Assembly (NCBI RefSeq): GCF_910592395.1
Contig: NC_088319.1
Coordinates: forward strand, 17,050,001-17,114,000
Origin: Lineus longissimus
Taxonomy: Eukaryota > Nemertea > Pilidiophora > Heteronemertea > Lineidae
Direction of reading: 5' to 3'
DNA: 64,000 nucleotides
The notes under the pieces were generated by a model. The model searched no databases. It was not told the origin of the DNA and worked only from the letters and a program-made list of their open reading frames with translations. The position numbers were made by a program, and so were the translations under genes. Positions 48,968-61,000 of the stretch are shown one piece after another; position 1 is the stretch's first letter, and the number at the start of each line of letters is the position of its first letter.

Positions 48968-49668
48968 GTTGGTTGTACAGGACGCAAATTCTTTTCAGAA
49001 AGTGCCGAATATTTATCTTCAACTATTCAAAAAATTTCTTCAAAATCACAATTAGTTAAAGTTTTTTAAATGAAAATGAAATAGTTTTACAGTCAATGTA
49101 CATTACATTTTTATTACATACCAAAATAAGCGACAATCTGTTAATTACACATTTGGCAGGCGGTACGGACGCGTTGTTTTTTCTCTATTCAAGATGTCAG
49201 CGACCATGTTTTTGAAAAACTCGAAGAATTTGTAGTTTTCTTCGATTAAAGAACACTTTAGCTCGTCCAAGAATATACCGATTTGATGACATTTGACTCG
49301 CAAGAATTATGTAAGTAAAGCCAGACTTGTTGCTGTTGAGGCTGTTTTGCTGTAACATGCATGTAATGCTAAAGGGGGTGTTTCATGTATCTGATGTTCA
49401 TGACCATGTATTGCAGGCTGGAATCCACATTCATGTATTGACATGCAATGTGGACACTGTGGCATTATTTGGACGGTCACAATCTGACAATTTATTCTTT
49501 TCCATATCATCATCAGCACTGGCCACATCCTCATCGATCAAGACTTGACCTCAACCGGGCGGAGTGTGTGAGTTTGAGGTTCATCACAGCTTGAGTGCAG
49601 TGTCGTAAAGGGCATTGGAAGGGTGTCAGGGGTTGTCAGCCATAGTTCCCACTATAGTTGTTCCAAAG
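48968..49668. promoter_or_regulatory. Bidirectional promoter region between NPHP4 and PIGP
   Basis: The start codons of NPHP4 (48967, minus) and PIGP (49669, plus) are 701 bases apart and point away from each other. A donor-like site at 49310/49311 (ATTAT|GTAAGT) and an acceptor-like site ending at 49657 (CCACTATAG) suggest a short 5' UTR intron for PIGP. The region has some CpG (GGCGGTACGGACGCG at about 49160) but no obvious TATA element placed for either gene. Confidence 0.6.
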
Positions 49669-51038
49669 ATGAGCAAGAGTAAGAAGAAATTTGAAATCAC
49701 CATGCCCGAACATACACCATCCCCAGCTCCTGAACGTGCCATCTATGGTTTTGTCCTCTATCTAGGATCAATTGTCTCATTTGGTGAGTATTTGATGGGG
49801 ACTTGGAAGATGAAGGGATGCTTCTTTTGGTTTTTAATCTGCAGGACATAATTCCTGGAGGAGAATATCTTCACCAACAAAGGAATACCTGAAATAATCA
49901 TGCCACTGCTCTACCTCCCACTAACCTCCTTGAGATATGTTGTCACTGCTCAATTCTGTCTACAGGCACTAACACTGCAGCCTCTACGGGTCGACTGGGA
50001 TATCATGATGCTGAACATTTGACCAGACAGAAGAAACAGAGGAAAATAATTGTTTCTGAACATTACTTGAATTTAACCTCTGACCATAAACCATTGCTGA
50101 ATAAAGATGATAAGTGGTGAGCTTTTATATTCGCGTAACCTTTTCACCCTTGTTTTCCTGTATAGACTGTTCTCGTCAATACAATAGAAGAGTCTATTCA
50201 GGGAAGTGGGGGTGTAGAGCCTAGAGGTTGACAAGTTACTTGTTGCGTAATATGGAAATTATCTTTTTTTGTGTAGGTATCTACCTGGTGTGGGCATACA
50301 TCCCGGACAGCTGGCTCCATGCGATCGGCCTAACTTATTGGCCACAGAAGTAGGTATCGATATCAGTAATAGTCCTTCAACTTGTTTGGCTTACTATTTA
50401 TTAGTGCTGCAAATAAAATTCACCACCAGTTAAATTGTCTAGGTCTTACTCAGCTTGACTGGTTAGTTCCAAGATCACTTTGGCTGCCAGTTACATAGTT
50501 GACTTTGTACCAGTTTCTTATGGCCGTCAATAGCCTCTCTAACTTTACTCGTAGAAGTATTCCTCATTCCTTATTTTAAAAATGAGGTTGTGATGCAGCC
50601 ATCTTGAATTTGTTTATAGAGATCTCTAACCTTCCTTTTGCATTGCAGGTACTGGGCCATTGCTGCTCCTACATACTTCTGGGTGGCATTTGTCTTTTTA
50701 TTGATCTTCTACTTCGCTTACAACATGACAATCACAGCTCCACTCAACTCTATGCTTACATTAAAAGGTGAGTTATCTTGTTCAAACATGCTTTGCATGG
50801 CAATACAAATAAGTTCCGATGGAACAGTGACAGTGGAAAAGTCTGGCCCACTGACTGCCTGGAAAAGCAAGTTCTAGCGTCATATCCCAACTTTAATCTT
50901 CATGTAAAGATTTTCATTTTGTTTTCAGATCAATACAGCAAAGAAGTAGGAACCTCGCCACTGCCTGAAGGAGCTGTTCCAGCAATTGGAGACATGGATA
51001 TATCAGTGGTCAACCAGATACTTTATGGGAAGAGGTGA
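49669..51038 (+). CDS. PIGP: Phosphatidylinositol N-acetylglucosaminyltransferase subunit P
   Basis: Four exons: 49669-49783, 50277-50349, 50649-50767 and 50929-51038. All junctions are GT-AG and phases match, giving 138 residues (human isoforms 134 and 158). PIG-P is a small endoplasmic-reticulum membrane subunit of the GPI-GlcNAc transferase complex, which catalyses the first step of GPI-anchor synthesis: GlcNAc transfer from UDP-GlcNAc to phosphatidylinositol. Conserved blocks are [14 protein letters not shown] at the start of helix 1, [28 protein letters not shown] leading into helix 2 (about residues 64-86), TAPLNSM, and a C-terminal [11 protein letters not shown]. The start at 49669 is the first in-frame ATG. 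A second ATG 30 bases on (MPEHTPSP) aligns with the human short form and could also be used. Confidence 0.94.
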
Positions 51039-51077
51039 TGACAGAACTGTCCCTGAAAGATGTCATCCTGCGACTGC

Positions 51078-51083
51078 AATAAA
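51078..51083 (+). terminator. Proximal poly(A) signal candidate of PIGP
   Basis: AATAAA 40 bases after the PIGP stop codon. A second AATAAA at 51897-51902 would give a 3' UTR of about 860 bases. Either or both may be used. Confidence 0.45.
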
Positions 51084-51896
51084 ATCAATCTCTCAGTCAA
51101 CTTTCGCCTTTGTGGGAAAGACTACCTCGAGAGTCTACTGTCCTATGTGCTGTTGATACTGTGTCAGATGACAAGACATTTTGCCATTTCGGGACTCCTT
51201 CAAACCCAGTTTTAGTCGGTCCTGTTCAAAGGATTTTGATTTCTAGTTGGTGCATGATACTGCCAACTGAAGCAAACGAGAAGTCAAACTGCTGCATTTA
51301 TACAAGGTTTCTTTGACTTTTGTTTATGTTTGATAATATATTTCTAAAAAGAAAACGTCTTAGTTTGGTGTTTTTGGGTATATAGCGGCCTGACAAGAGA
51401 AGACCTGCTGGCCAAACATCATTGTGAAGGATGGATTGCAGCCAAGGGTCCCTGTAATGATCCATGCGTAGTCGGACCAGTGTGGTGTTGGTGGGCTTGC
51501 ACTGCCAGTTTAGTTAGACAGACATGTAGTTGGTCCAGGTGGTGAAAAGTGTCCTGGCATTCTGCTGGTGACTTCTCCGGAGACCAATTTCGGGACGAGT
51601 TGAATTTTCACAGCACGGCCGTCTGAACTGGGAGAATTTGTTATGGAATTCCATTACCGGTTCAGTCAATACATGTATTGGACTGGAAGCAGGGGCATTA
51701 TTTTCACAGCCCACCTTTCGCAGAATAATATGGCAAGGCAAGATAACTAGCGTGAAGATCTGCTGCTTGTGTGCAGATGAAAGGGGAAATAAAAACACAA
51801 AGAAAGATGTCAATTTTTATACCAATAATTTAATAGGATGGTGATTACATAGAGATAAATTACACGTATAATATATTACTTCACATTTTCTCAGCA

Positions 51897-51902
51897 AATA
51901 AA
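51897..51902 (+). terminator. Distal poly(A) signal candidate of PIGP
   Basis: AATAAA in the context CAGCAAATAAAGCAC, about 860 bases downstream of the PIGP stop codon. Confidence 0.4.
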
Positions 51903-52113
51903 GCACTATGTCACTCTTTCACTGTCAAGAAGAAATTCTCCAATTCGCCAATGATAAGACAAAATTGATACTTATTTCCGGCCAAGGAAAGGGGAGAACT
52001 TCTGCTTCAAAGTGTTGATATTAGCTCTAACGTTATACACACTACTTATGGATTCAACTGACAACATCATAATAAATAAGATTGGAAGAAAAGGTCGCTG
52101 TAATTGCCTGCAT

Positions 52114-52132
52114 TGGCCACCAGGGGGCACCA
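52114..52132 (+). promoter_or_regulatory. CTCF-like insulator motif
   Basis: TGGCCACCAGGGGGCACCA fits all 19 positions of the vertebrate/insect CTCF consensus YGRCCASYAGRKGGCRSYV. It lies between the convergent 3' ends of PIGP and the SPSB-like gene, outside any coding exon. CTCF is present across most bilaterians and its core motif is conserved. Confidence 0.6.
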
Positions 52133-55100
52133 ACTTACTTTAAATGCAACAAACGACTGGCCAGTGTCTGCGGACAATGACAATATTTGACAAACAAACA
52201 AATGTCTTTTGACAAATACCTTTCTTATTGACTATAAGGAAAGTGAACTTCTGTGTAATTTACATTGACTGCTGTAAGGTTAAACTCACCTGAAGTTGAA
52301 TCTGCTACTGTGTTGAAAGATGTTTTAAGACAGATTATGATAAAATGCACAAATAAAATCTTTTCCATTATTTTAGTGCAACAGAACAGTATTTACCTTC
52401 ATCTTGATTTCAGGGAACTCTTGACAAACATCATACTTCATAATAACGCAAACTTTTGATTACAGAATTCAACAAAAAAATGACGCCCACATGATTATTA
52501 AATGCGAACTGGAATTTCTGTTATGATGAAATGAAAGAGATTCAGTGATTGATTTCCCAAAAAGATGGTCGCCCCAGCTGGTTTGTAGCAATACCCATGA
52601 TGCAGTTCTTTTAAAGAACAATGATGGAGAAATGAAAGAGTCGGTGAAACACGCCATGAAACATACAAAGTTCTCTATTTATCTATTGAATCAATACTTT
52701 CAGAAGTATCTTATTGGTCCAAGACAACTGTAGGTCATTTATGTACATGGACGTTCGCTGGAATCCCCTGCAAATTTCAATTATGCGATCCAATTGTATA
52801 GATTACGGTGAAAGACTATTTAATGCTAAATGTCATCTTAGATGACCCTTCAAAACTCCAAATTTTGCAATTTACAGTTACAGTTTTCAAACAGAATACA
52901 ATGCAGATCACATGGCAGTCTCACATCGACCAAATTTAAAATGACCTAGACGATTGGTATATTTACAAATGAAGTAATGAAATGCACAATGATTGGACAA
53001 CCGATCGGGGTCCGAAATTTTCCCAAATCACATCCCACACCCCAAGACAACTACTATTAATTACACTATAGTACAACAACCATACACTGCGTACAATGTA
53101 CAATACCAATCATGATAAAATGCTTTTGTTTAAGTTTGCCAGGTGGCGCAATGCAGAACGTGTGGCGACCTATTGACAACACTAACATAGTCGACATCGA
53201 TTATAAATATTCTATATGTACAAGCGATGAATAGAAAACCTAGGTTCACATAAAAAGCTGGATGGTCAGATGCAACTGAGACACTAAAACTTGACTAGCT
53301 AAAGGACATTTTATTACATTTTGAAGTAGTGATGAGCCTACAACATGATTACATAGCCTCAGCCCGGCAATGAAATGTTTGAAACAGTTCTTGATTATAC
53401 CAAACTGGAGGTATTGGTTGTTTCCCCAATCACTTCTCAAGCAGTGACGTATCAATACAGACAGTGAAGTATCAATTTCTGTTCGTAAACACCTCAAACT
53501 ACACGAAGAAGTGTGATTTCGTTAGCTTTTTGACTGCGTCCATATTTTGTACCAACTCGAGCAGTTATGATCACCTGGCCACAACCGCTGTCGTCAAAAC
53601 AAGGCACAGCAGACACTGTGAGCAGTGGTTCAATGCAATCACGATGTTCTCGAATTCTGGACCCGAACTAACGGACTTGAACTCGATAATCTATCAAAAA
53701 TGTCAGAAAATGTCCCTGAATATCTGGATCCTGAAAGTTTGAAATAAGTAGCTTCAAATATCTTCCACACTGATTTCTTAAAAAGATCATGCAAAATATT
53801 ACAATGGAGCATAGCGACTACACAGCACTTATCTAAACCCATTGTGGAAATGACAATTTATAAAGAAACTTCTCCTAAAAATCATTACTCTTCCTTTGTA
53901 GTGAATAGGAACATGCAAACGTACTTCACTCTTTGTGTACACTTGGTCAGCGACAAGACGTAGAAACTACCTCTGCTGCTACATAAGAAACTGTTAAGAA
54001 ACAGGGCCTCATTGATTTGTATTAGAGAGAGCTGAAAGCAGCTTCGTGGAGCTAAAATGCAATGGCATTATTGTGAACACTGGGTGTGGAAAGATTCCAA
54101 CATGAGCTCGAAGTTTGAATATTTGAGGAGCATCATGACGTCAGGAGACGGAAAATGTGGCATGTTGTATAACCAGGTACGTCAATTTAGTGTGGATATC
54201 AGCCCCGATGGCCAAATGATAAACCAGCAAAACCCAAGGAAAGAATTCCACTATTACACTAGAGACGCGTACTACAACTTGAATTCAACTTCTGTCACAC
54301 TGGAACTAAATCTCACCCAATGCAGATTTTGACCTGATGAATCATCAACAAAACCCACGACGATGACTGAAAGACAAATTAAAAGGAGCATATTTGCCCA
54401 AAATGAAATTAAAACAATAAATAGAACAAAACACACTCCCCAAGATTAAATACATTACATGCATGACAATAATTATGAGGTCCAGAATGCACAGCACTCG
54501 AACACAGCGACTACTGAAAAGTCAATTCAGATTTTTATAAATTAATTTTCAAATCCTGAAATGATTCAATATTATAGTAGGCAACATTTCATTAAAATTA
54601 CAATAAAAATGGTTATCTTCAATTCATTTGTTTCATAGCAATTCATGATTTCGTCCAAATTAAACTCCAACATTTAAAACCTGGCTTGAAATACAGCCAT
54701 TAGCAAATCTGTCAAAATAAGATAGTTTTCAAACCATTATTTCATTTCTCAAAGAAATCCAAAAGAAATTAATCATCAGCTGAAATCATTTTAAAACCAA
54801 GAATATTACAATGCACTTGTATTTATACATTTATACCATCTTATTCTATTATTACCTACATCAGTTTCGATGTTAAAAACTTATCCTGCAACATACTGAA
54901 AAAACAACACTAATTAGTCTCAAAACTTTCTTTGAAAGTTCACACACAATATAAAAGAATCATTAGTCCATTGTTTAAAATCACCTCAAATCTAATGTAC
55001 AAATATGAATAAAAAATAACTCCACGACCAATTTAAAATGAAATGAAAGATTGCGATTATGACACTAATCTGGCAGTATAAAATGCTGTGCCTGAACACA

Positions 55101-56432
55101 GGCACCATGATGCACCACTCACAGGCATCTGGTGTTAGACAAATGGCAAGGTTAAAATGAGGTTATGACCACTTGAATCTGCTCGACACAAAACCAATCA
55201 CTTCTCACAAGATTTATTGTGACCTGATTGCTGGATATGCGATGTGAGCCGATTGTGTCATTTTCATTTAGGAAAAAGGTGCGTTACAAAGAAAGAGACA
55301 GTATGCTTATGTATAGAGGTGAAAAGAGACTCTCAGATAATTCCCCTCTCACCAACACAACCAGAACAAGGCCGTGATGCAAAAATGCAACATATCGGAT
55401 TCTGCAATGTTCAAATTCTTGATCCAATCACTGACCATTCATCAGAATCAAACAGAACAAAAAACAGTGTACAGCCTCTCTTGTTTCGGGCAGCATTGTC
55501 TAGTTGGTGAAAGTGACATTACTGTCATGCTCTTTGGGTTGTTGCAGTTGATAGCATATTCAATTACATACATGAATTGTATACATACTCCAGTCGAGCA
55601 AAAACATATTATGTACATTTCAAGTGCAATCGTTCAATTGTTCAAATGTACAGCAGATAGGCTCTATAGGTGGACTGAGCAATAAAGATGGAGATCTCAT
55701 AGAAAATACATGCAATCGAATAAGTTATTGACAAAATGTACTCTTGCATTGTTTTGAGATCATTTGGATACTTTCTCCCAAGTCAAGGTCAGCGAAGGTC
55801 ACAGCAAAGTGCATGTGACCTACTCTTATTGCAACTTGAGGTGAAGTTAATTGTAATTCCATGAGCTCATGGCAATAACTTGTTGTACCCGAATGGTTTG
55901 TAACAGTTATCGCAGGTCACCACGAGCTGTTGAGGTAACAAACATACCTTTCTTGTCTGTCAGTTTCCTCTTGCACAAACTTGGACGATCATTTTACTTA
56001 CACACGTATGTTTCAAAACCAAAATGCATTTTAGCATTCAACAGCAGTTTACTTCAATGGCACACCTAATAGTTAGGGTGGTAATCAAAGGGGATTTTGG
56101 CAAGAAGGATTGTTCTGCTACAGCTAATAGATTTCCAACAAGTTTACCTTTTTCTTCATCAGACCTTTCATGACAAGAACAGTGAACGCAAAATAATAAT
56201 TCAGGGTTCAAAACTTCAGCAATACCTCAAAACCTACTCCTCAAATTCCCTACTGGTCAATCTTGAAATGCAAGCTGTTAATACTTGAGGTAACTTTATC
56301 AGCAATGTACAGTTACCGTACACAATGACTTAGGAAATGACTGCATGAACTATCTCTCTGCCTTTTATGCGCTGGATCTTTCTACGACATCACACAAACA
56401 AGATTTTTTGGATGACTTTAACAGGAACTCGT

Positions 56433-56438
56433 TTTATT
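56433..56438 (-). terminator. Candidate poly(A) signal of the SPSB-like gene
   Basis: Reads AATAAA on the minus strand, about 465 bases after the stop codon at 56901. Other signals farther away are possible. Confidence 0.35.
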
Positions 56439-56900
56439 TTTCATGCCAGAGCACCTAGTGTACGTCGGTCACCCGTTATTGTCAACCCTCGTCCATTTCT
56501 GCTCACCCACTTGTCACACGATCACATACCTCATGTCAGTCTCTCCTCATGCACTGCACCTGTCCAATAACCTCAGGATGATGATAGTTTCCACGGTAAA
56601 ATACGGAAGAAACCCATAACTGGCCTGGTGAGCAGTCAGAGGCTGTAATGTGCCATGGACGCGAAGGGCCTCGACGACGGGCACTTCACACCATTCTTTG
56701 GAAAACGCAGATAAGCCATGGAAGTAATTCCTTAACAAGAACGCCCACCCAAACTTTGTCTGTCAGCAATCGCCAATGGCAGCATTAAATGCATTTGTTG
56801 CCATCTTTTGTAAGGAACTTGAAGGTACAAAAACAGCAGCAAGAGGGTACCCTCACAACCTAACCATTTGACTAGACAGTTCTCTAGCGAAGAACATTGA

Positions 56901-58023
56901 TCACCGTACGATCTTTTCTCCGTCATTATTGTTGGATTTCAACAAGGCATGATTCTGATAGTGGTTCTTATAGAGTAAGAAGTCTTTGAGCGCTGTCGGC
57001 AATGGTAACTTGTTGATTTCCTCTAAGCGATTCTTGCCGATCGTCTGTCGGATGACGCGTCGGCATAGGTCAGTAAGTGGCAAGGGTTCAGCTGAAAGAG
57101 AAGGAGATCGTTGTTAGTTTGAAAATCAAAGAAGTGCTCCACCTCTAAGGCAGTGTCTTTGAAAGGAAAGTTACACGTTGATTCAGAGAGTATGACTTGA
57201 GCAACGCATCCACACCAAATAATTGTGTCAGCAGTGAAAATGAATAGAATATTTTTACTTCAAGGGACGGACAAACTTTTTCAACAACTTGGTCAGTAAC
57301 TGTACGAACAGACTGGGGATACCACTTACGATCAAGGCCTCCAATGTATCTCATCGTGATTTCACAATGGCCCCACACAGCACTAACGATGGGATGCAAC
57401 TTCTTGCCCTTTAGTCCTCGGAAGGCCACCCCTAGATACTGTCCATCAACAATGAAGCTCAATGTCCCCTCGTCCATATCTAGTACCACATAAAACGTGT
57501 CCGGCACAACGAAATTCTCATCAGAGTTCAATATACTCGGATATGTAATTCCTGGGTTGTTTTTACAGTCATGGTAGAGTTTATTGCGCCCCAAATCCCA
57601 GCCCCATGACTCAGCATTACTTCCGACTAGAGATTGATATCCGACGCAGTGCAGCGGCGCCTCACTAGTGGCGACACCAACAACTGCGTGTGTCCCACGT
57701 TGTCGTGTGCTCCAATATACCTCCCACACATGTAATCCTTTCGTGTAGCCATTACGTCCACGAATACAATCAGTACTTTGGGCAACGGGATGCCTATGAA
57801 AAGTTAACTTATCATCCTCTTTCACAAATATATTCAACGATCGATCCTCGGCGTTCCACGCATGTTCATTCTGCACTTCCTTTGGTGCGTACGGCATATC
57901 TAAGAGCATGTCCAAACGGCTCGGCTTCTGGAAGTCTGGGTGATATACGTTCTCCTTATTTAGGGGTTTGTAGGAAGGCTGCCTTTCGGCCGCCTTTACT
58001 CCACCCGACACCTTCTGACCCAT
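56901..58023 (-). CDS. SPRY domain and SOCS-box protein, SPSB1/SPSB4 (gustavus) type
   Basis: Two exons, 58023-57330 and 57091-56901 (donor GATC|GTAAGT, acceptor TTTCAG|CT), give 294 residues. The protein should be a substrate receptor of an Elongin B/C-Cullin-5 ubiquitin ligase. Residues about 60-230 form the SPRY/B30.2 domain, with [46 protein letters not shown] and [20 protein letters not shown] matching SPSB1 almost residue for residue. R77, P79, A81, Y129 and V216-W217-G218 occupy the places that bind (D/E)(I/L)NNN peptides in SPSB1/2/4 and Drosophila GUSTAVUS. The SOCS box is residues 232-272 ([13 protein letters not shown] then [13 protein letters not shown]). A hydrophilic extension of about 22 residues follows, absent from the 273-residue human SPSB1/SPSB4. 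Start chosen at MGQKVSGG, the family N-terminus. An ATG two codons upstream is also in frame. The single invertebrate gene is probably pro-orthologous to SPSB1 and SPSB4. Confidence 0.93.
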
Positions 58024-61000
58024 GTTCATTTGCTCAAATGACCTTGACACAGTTCCACGCCACCGTTTGTTCGGGCTGGACCCCCCTCGTTGTCGTAACA
58101 AACGACTTGACGAGACTTTTAACAGACTGGTGTGGTGGTATTTACGCTTTCGCGGCTGAATTTTGAATGATTTCAGGCGGCACTTGGATAGAAAAAGATA
58201 AAAAATATTCCTCGCTTGACAATCTGAAAAGATAAGAAAATGAGAATTAGGATTTGTGAAATGATACTTTGAGTAAACATATTCAAATAACTCACAGCGT
58301 CCCTTCTACAATGTCTGAACTGCCTGCTAAGGTAGGACAGGACTGGGGTAACATGTGACTGAAGGACATGGAACCTTTGAAGTCCAGTTATACTGACCCA
58401 TCTTGACCAACTAAACCACAACCAATCTTGAAAGTATCCAATTCTCCCAACTGAATTTGAAGCACAGCTCCTCAACAGAACAACCAAACATAAAATGGAA
58501 GCAGTCAGAGACCACGTGGACACTATCAATGAATGATAGAAGTTTTATAAATATGAATCAACATCAACTCATCCACTTTGAAACCAGGGAAATATGTTCA
58601 ATTGATTTTGATAAGGATCCATCGAACATGAAACACATGATTGTGTCTACAGACTATTGTAACATCTGCCATGGTTGGGGTGGAACTATTAGAATGCGTT
58701 TCACATCGTATTGACCATAGTTGGCATACATTTAACGAAGGACATTATATCAATATACAGCTGTTGTATAGTCTACCTCAATTGAAAATATCAGATAAAG
58801 GAGGGGCTTGTTAACCCCAACACCTGTCCTTCCTGAATACAAATGCGCCGTCCACGAGTTCTACCCTCCCACGTGTTTCAAAGAAAACTGTCTGATTCAC
58901 GATTTGGGTCAATACTACGGGACGATGTAACCGCCATTGTGGCCTGTGACAAACACAATCATATTGATGAAACAATAAAACATAACATGGACAGGATAAT
59001 GATTTGACAGGACGTGTACCAACCCTTTGACTTCTATCGTTTGGTTGGAGACTTTTTGGAATATCTTTCATGAACCAGGGTTGGATTAATCAGGGTATCA
59101 TGATTTCCTCATGATTTCATGACCTACTCTATACACCAAAAGATACAAGTACTTCCTCCTTCAACTGATTACTATACATGTACATGTACGACATTCGTAC
59201 TTTATCAAATAGCTATACACGTCTCCAAGTTGGTGTCTATTGTCACCAACATCTAGGCAACCTACCCTAAACATGAGTGGAACCAAGGAGGACAGTATCA
59301 ACTCCACATCTTCAGGAATTTGATATCATGAGGAAAACCATGAACTCACAAAAATGTCACAATGATGACAGAAGAGATCAGATTTCCATTTATGAGAAGG
59401 AAACTGAGGACTACCGGGTATGGGCAATGCCACTTTAGACTCAAGTAGTCAAGACTCAATGTCAATTTCAGCTGGATACTTACTTTTGTAGAGAAGTTTA
59501 ACGTGGACCAGGAGTGACCAAGCTGACTGATGAAGTCACAATCAGACAGTGAAACCAGGACTCGACTAACACTAACTGGAAAGTGTTGGTGCAAATTGCG
59601 ATGAACCAAAGACCTTTTTATTCCCTTGGAATCACCACAACATGTCAATGAAAGTACATCACCCATATATATCCTCCCACGTCATACACTCATAATGCTG
59701 ACATAACCCGTCACATACAAACAAAAGCAGACAAAAATGGGAGCCGAGGGAACATCACAAATTAACCCAAATACAATGGTTATAATCGGCACTTTCATAA
59801 TGACCAAATTTACCGGTAATTTATGATTAAAATAGTGGCAGTGCTCAGAAATGAGAACTGTTACGAAAGACAGGAGTGCACTCTGAAAGCAGATGGTTTG
59901 ACTAGGGTACCCATCTCAGTTTTAACCAAATAAAGGAAACGCTTTCTCCCTTACAAGCGGCAATCGCTTGGTTGATGTCGATTGTAGGTCTCTGTGATCA
60001 CCCATTATTGTCCTAGGTACCTGGCACACACCACCCTCACCTGGTGGATACTGTACATATCATAAAGATACAAACAAAGGGCCTATCATTGTTTTGTAAC
60101 TAAATATAGATGACAGAGCCCGAGGCCACCAAGGGATGACTAGGGATGAGTTGGCTAGCTCTATTGATTCACTTCCCCATCTACAGAACCATAGCATGCT
60201 ATCTGGGGATGCTACATGTTCACTGTACAAGATGTACATTGTACATGCATTGAAATGCAAGTTTAATTGGATTTCATGATGTAATCATTGTTACTCAAGA
60301 CACAAGCTTGAAATAGCCTCCTTTCTAACCTCGATCTTTTTCACAATGGCAATGTGACACTGATCAAGACCAGTTGGGGACTTGGGCTCTCAGGAAGGAA
60401 GGACATGCGATAGGCCTAAGAGTACTCTTTAAGACTAAAAGGAATGTAAGCCTAACATTTATTGATGACCACATACCCTAAAAAAAGAATATCGAGGCAT
60501 CCAACACTGTATGATTGTATTTGTAAACACTGTGCATTTTCATAACAATGCCTTACCTAGTCACCCTGTAGCCATACTAACCATAACACTATAACAGTGT
60601 GTGTGTTTTGATCATGTACATATACTGACACAGGTCGAATGCATTAATAACATTGATTAAGCAACCAGGTTTAGTTTCTCACACAAAACAAAACACTACT
60701 GGGCAAAATTGTCAATGAAGCCATAAAATTATAATGACTGTTTTGTATATAATGCATCAAGAGAGAGGCGTAAAATATTATTGGTAACTGAGTCATATTT
60801 AGGTTCAAACTGTGTCAAAACGAATTGGGGATGTTAATTCATAATAACCTGACACAGTTATCAACAAAGCAGATATGGTTTATGAAATGCCTTTCATATG
60901 ACCTAAAGATCAATACATATTTTGAATATCAATTTCAATACCAATTTCTCCCTTCATCTTTTAATCAGTAGGCTAATTCATTTCCCTTCAATTTGATTCT

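Larger units (their letters stand above)
51903..56900. other. Non-coding region between the convergent PIGP and SPSB-like genes
   Basis: About 5 kb with no recognisable coding sequence. The right part should be SPSB-like 3' UTR. A minus-strand AATAAA (plus TTTATT at 56433-56438) lies about 465 bases beyond that gene's stop. 54.3-55.1 kb is notably A/T-rich. The region holds one strong CTCF-like motif (52114-52132). Confidence 0.55.

Noticed and set aside
53138-53160. Second CTCF-like sequence (CAGGTGGCGC)
   Set aside because: Only the right half of the motif is present. The CCAS half is missing.
57690-58166. 158-codon plus-strand frame
   Set aside because: It is the antisense shadow of the well-supported SPSB-like exon.
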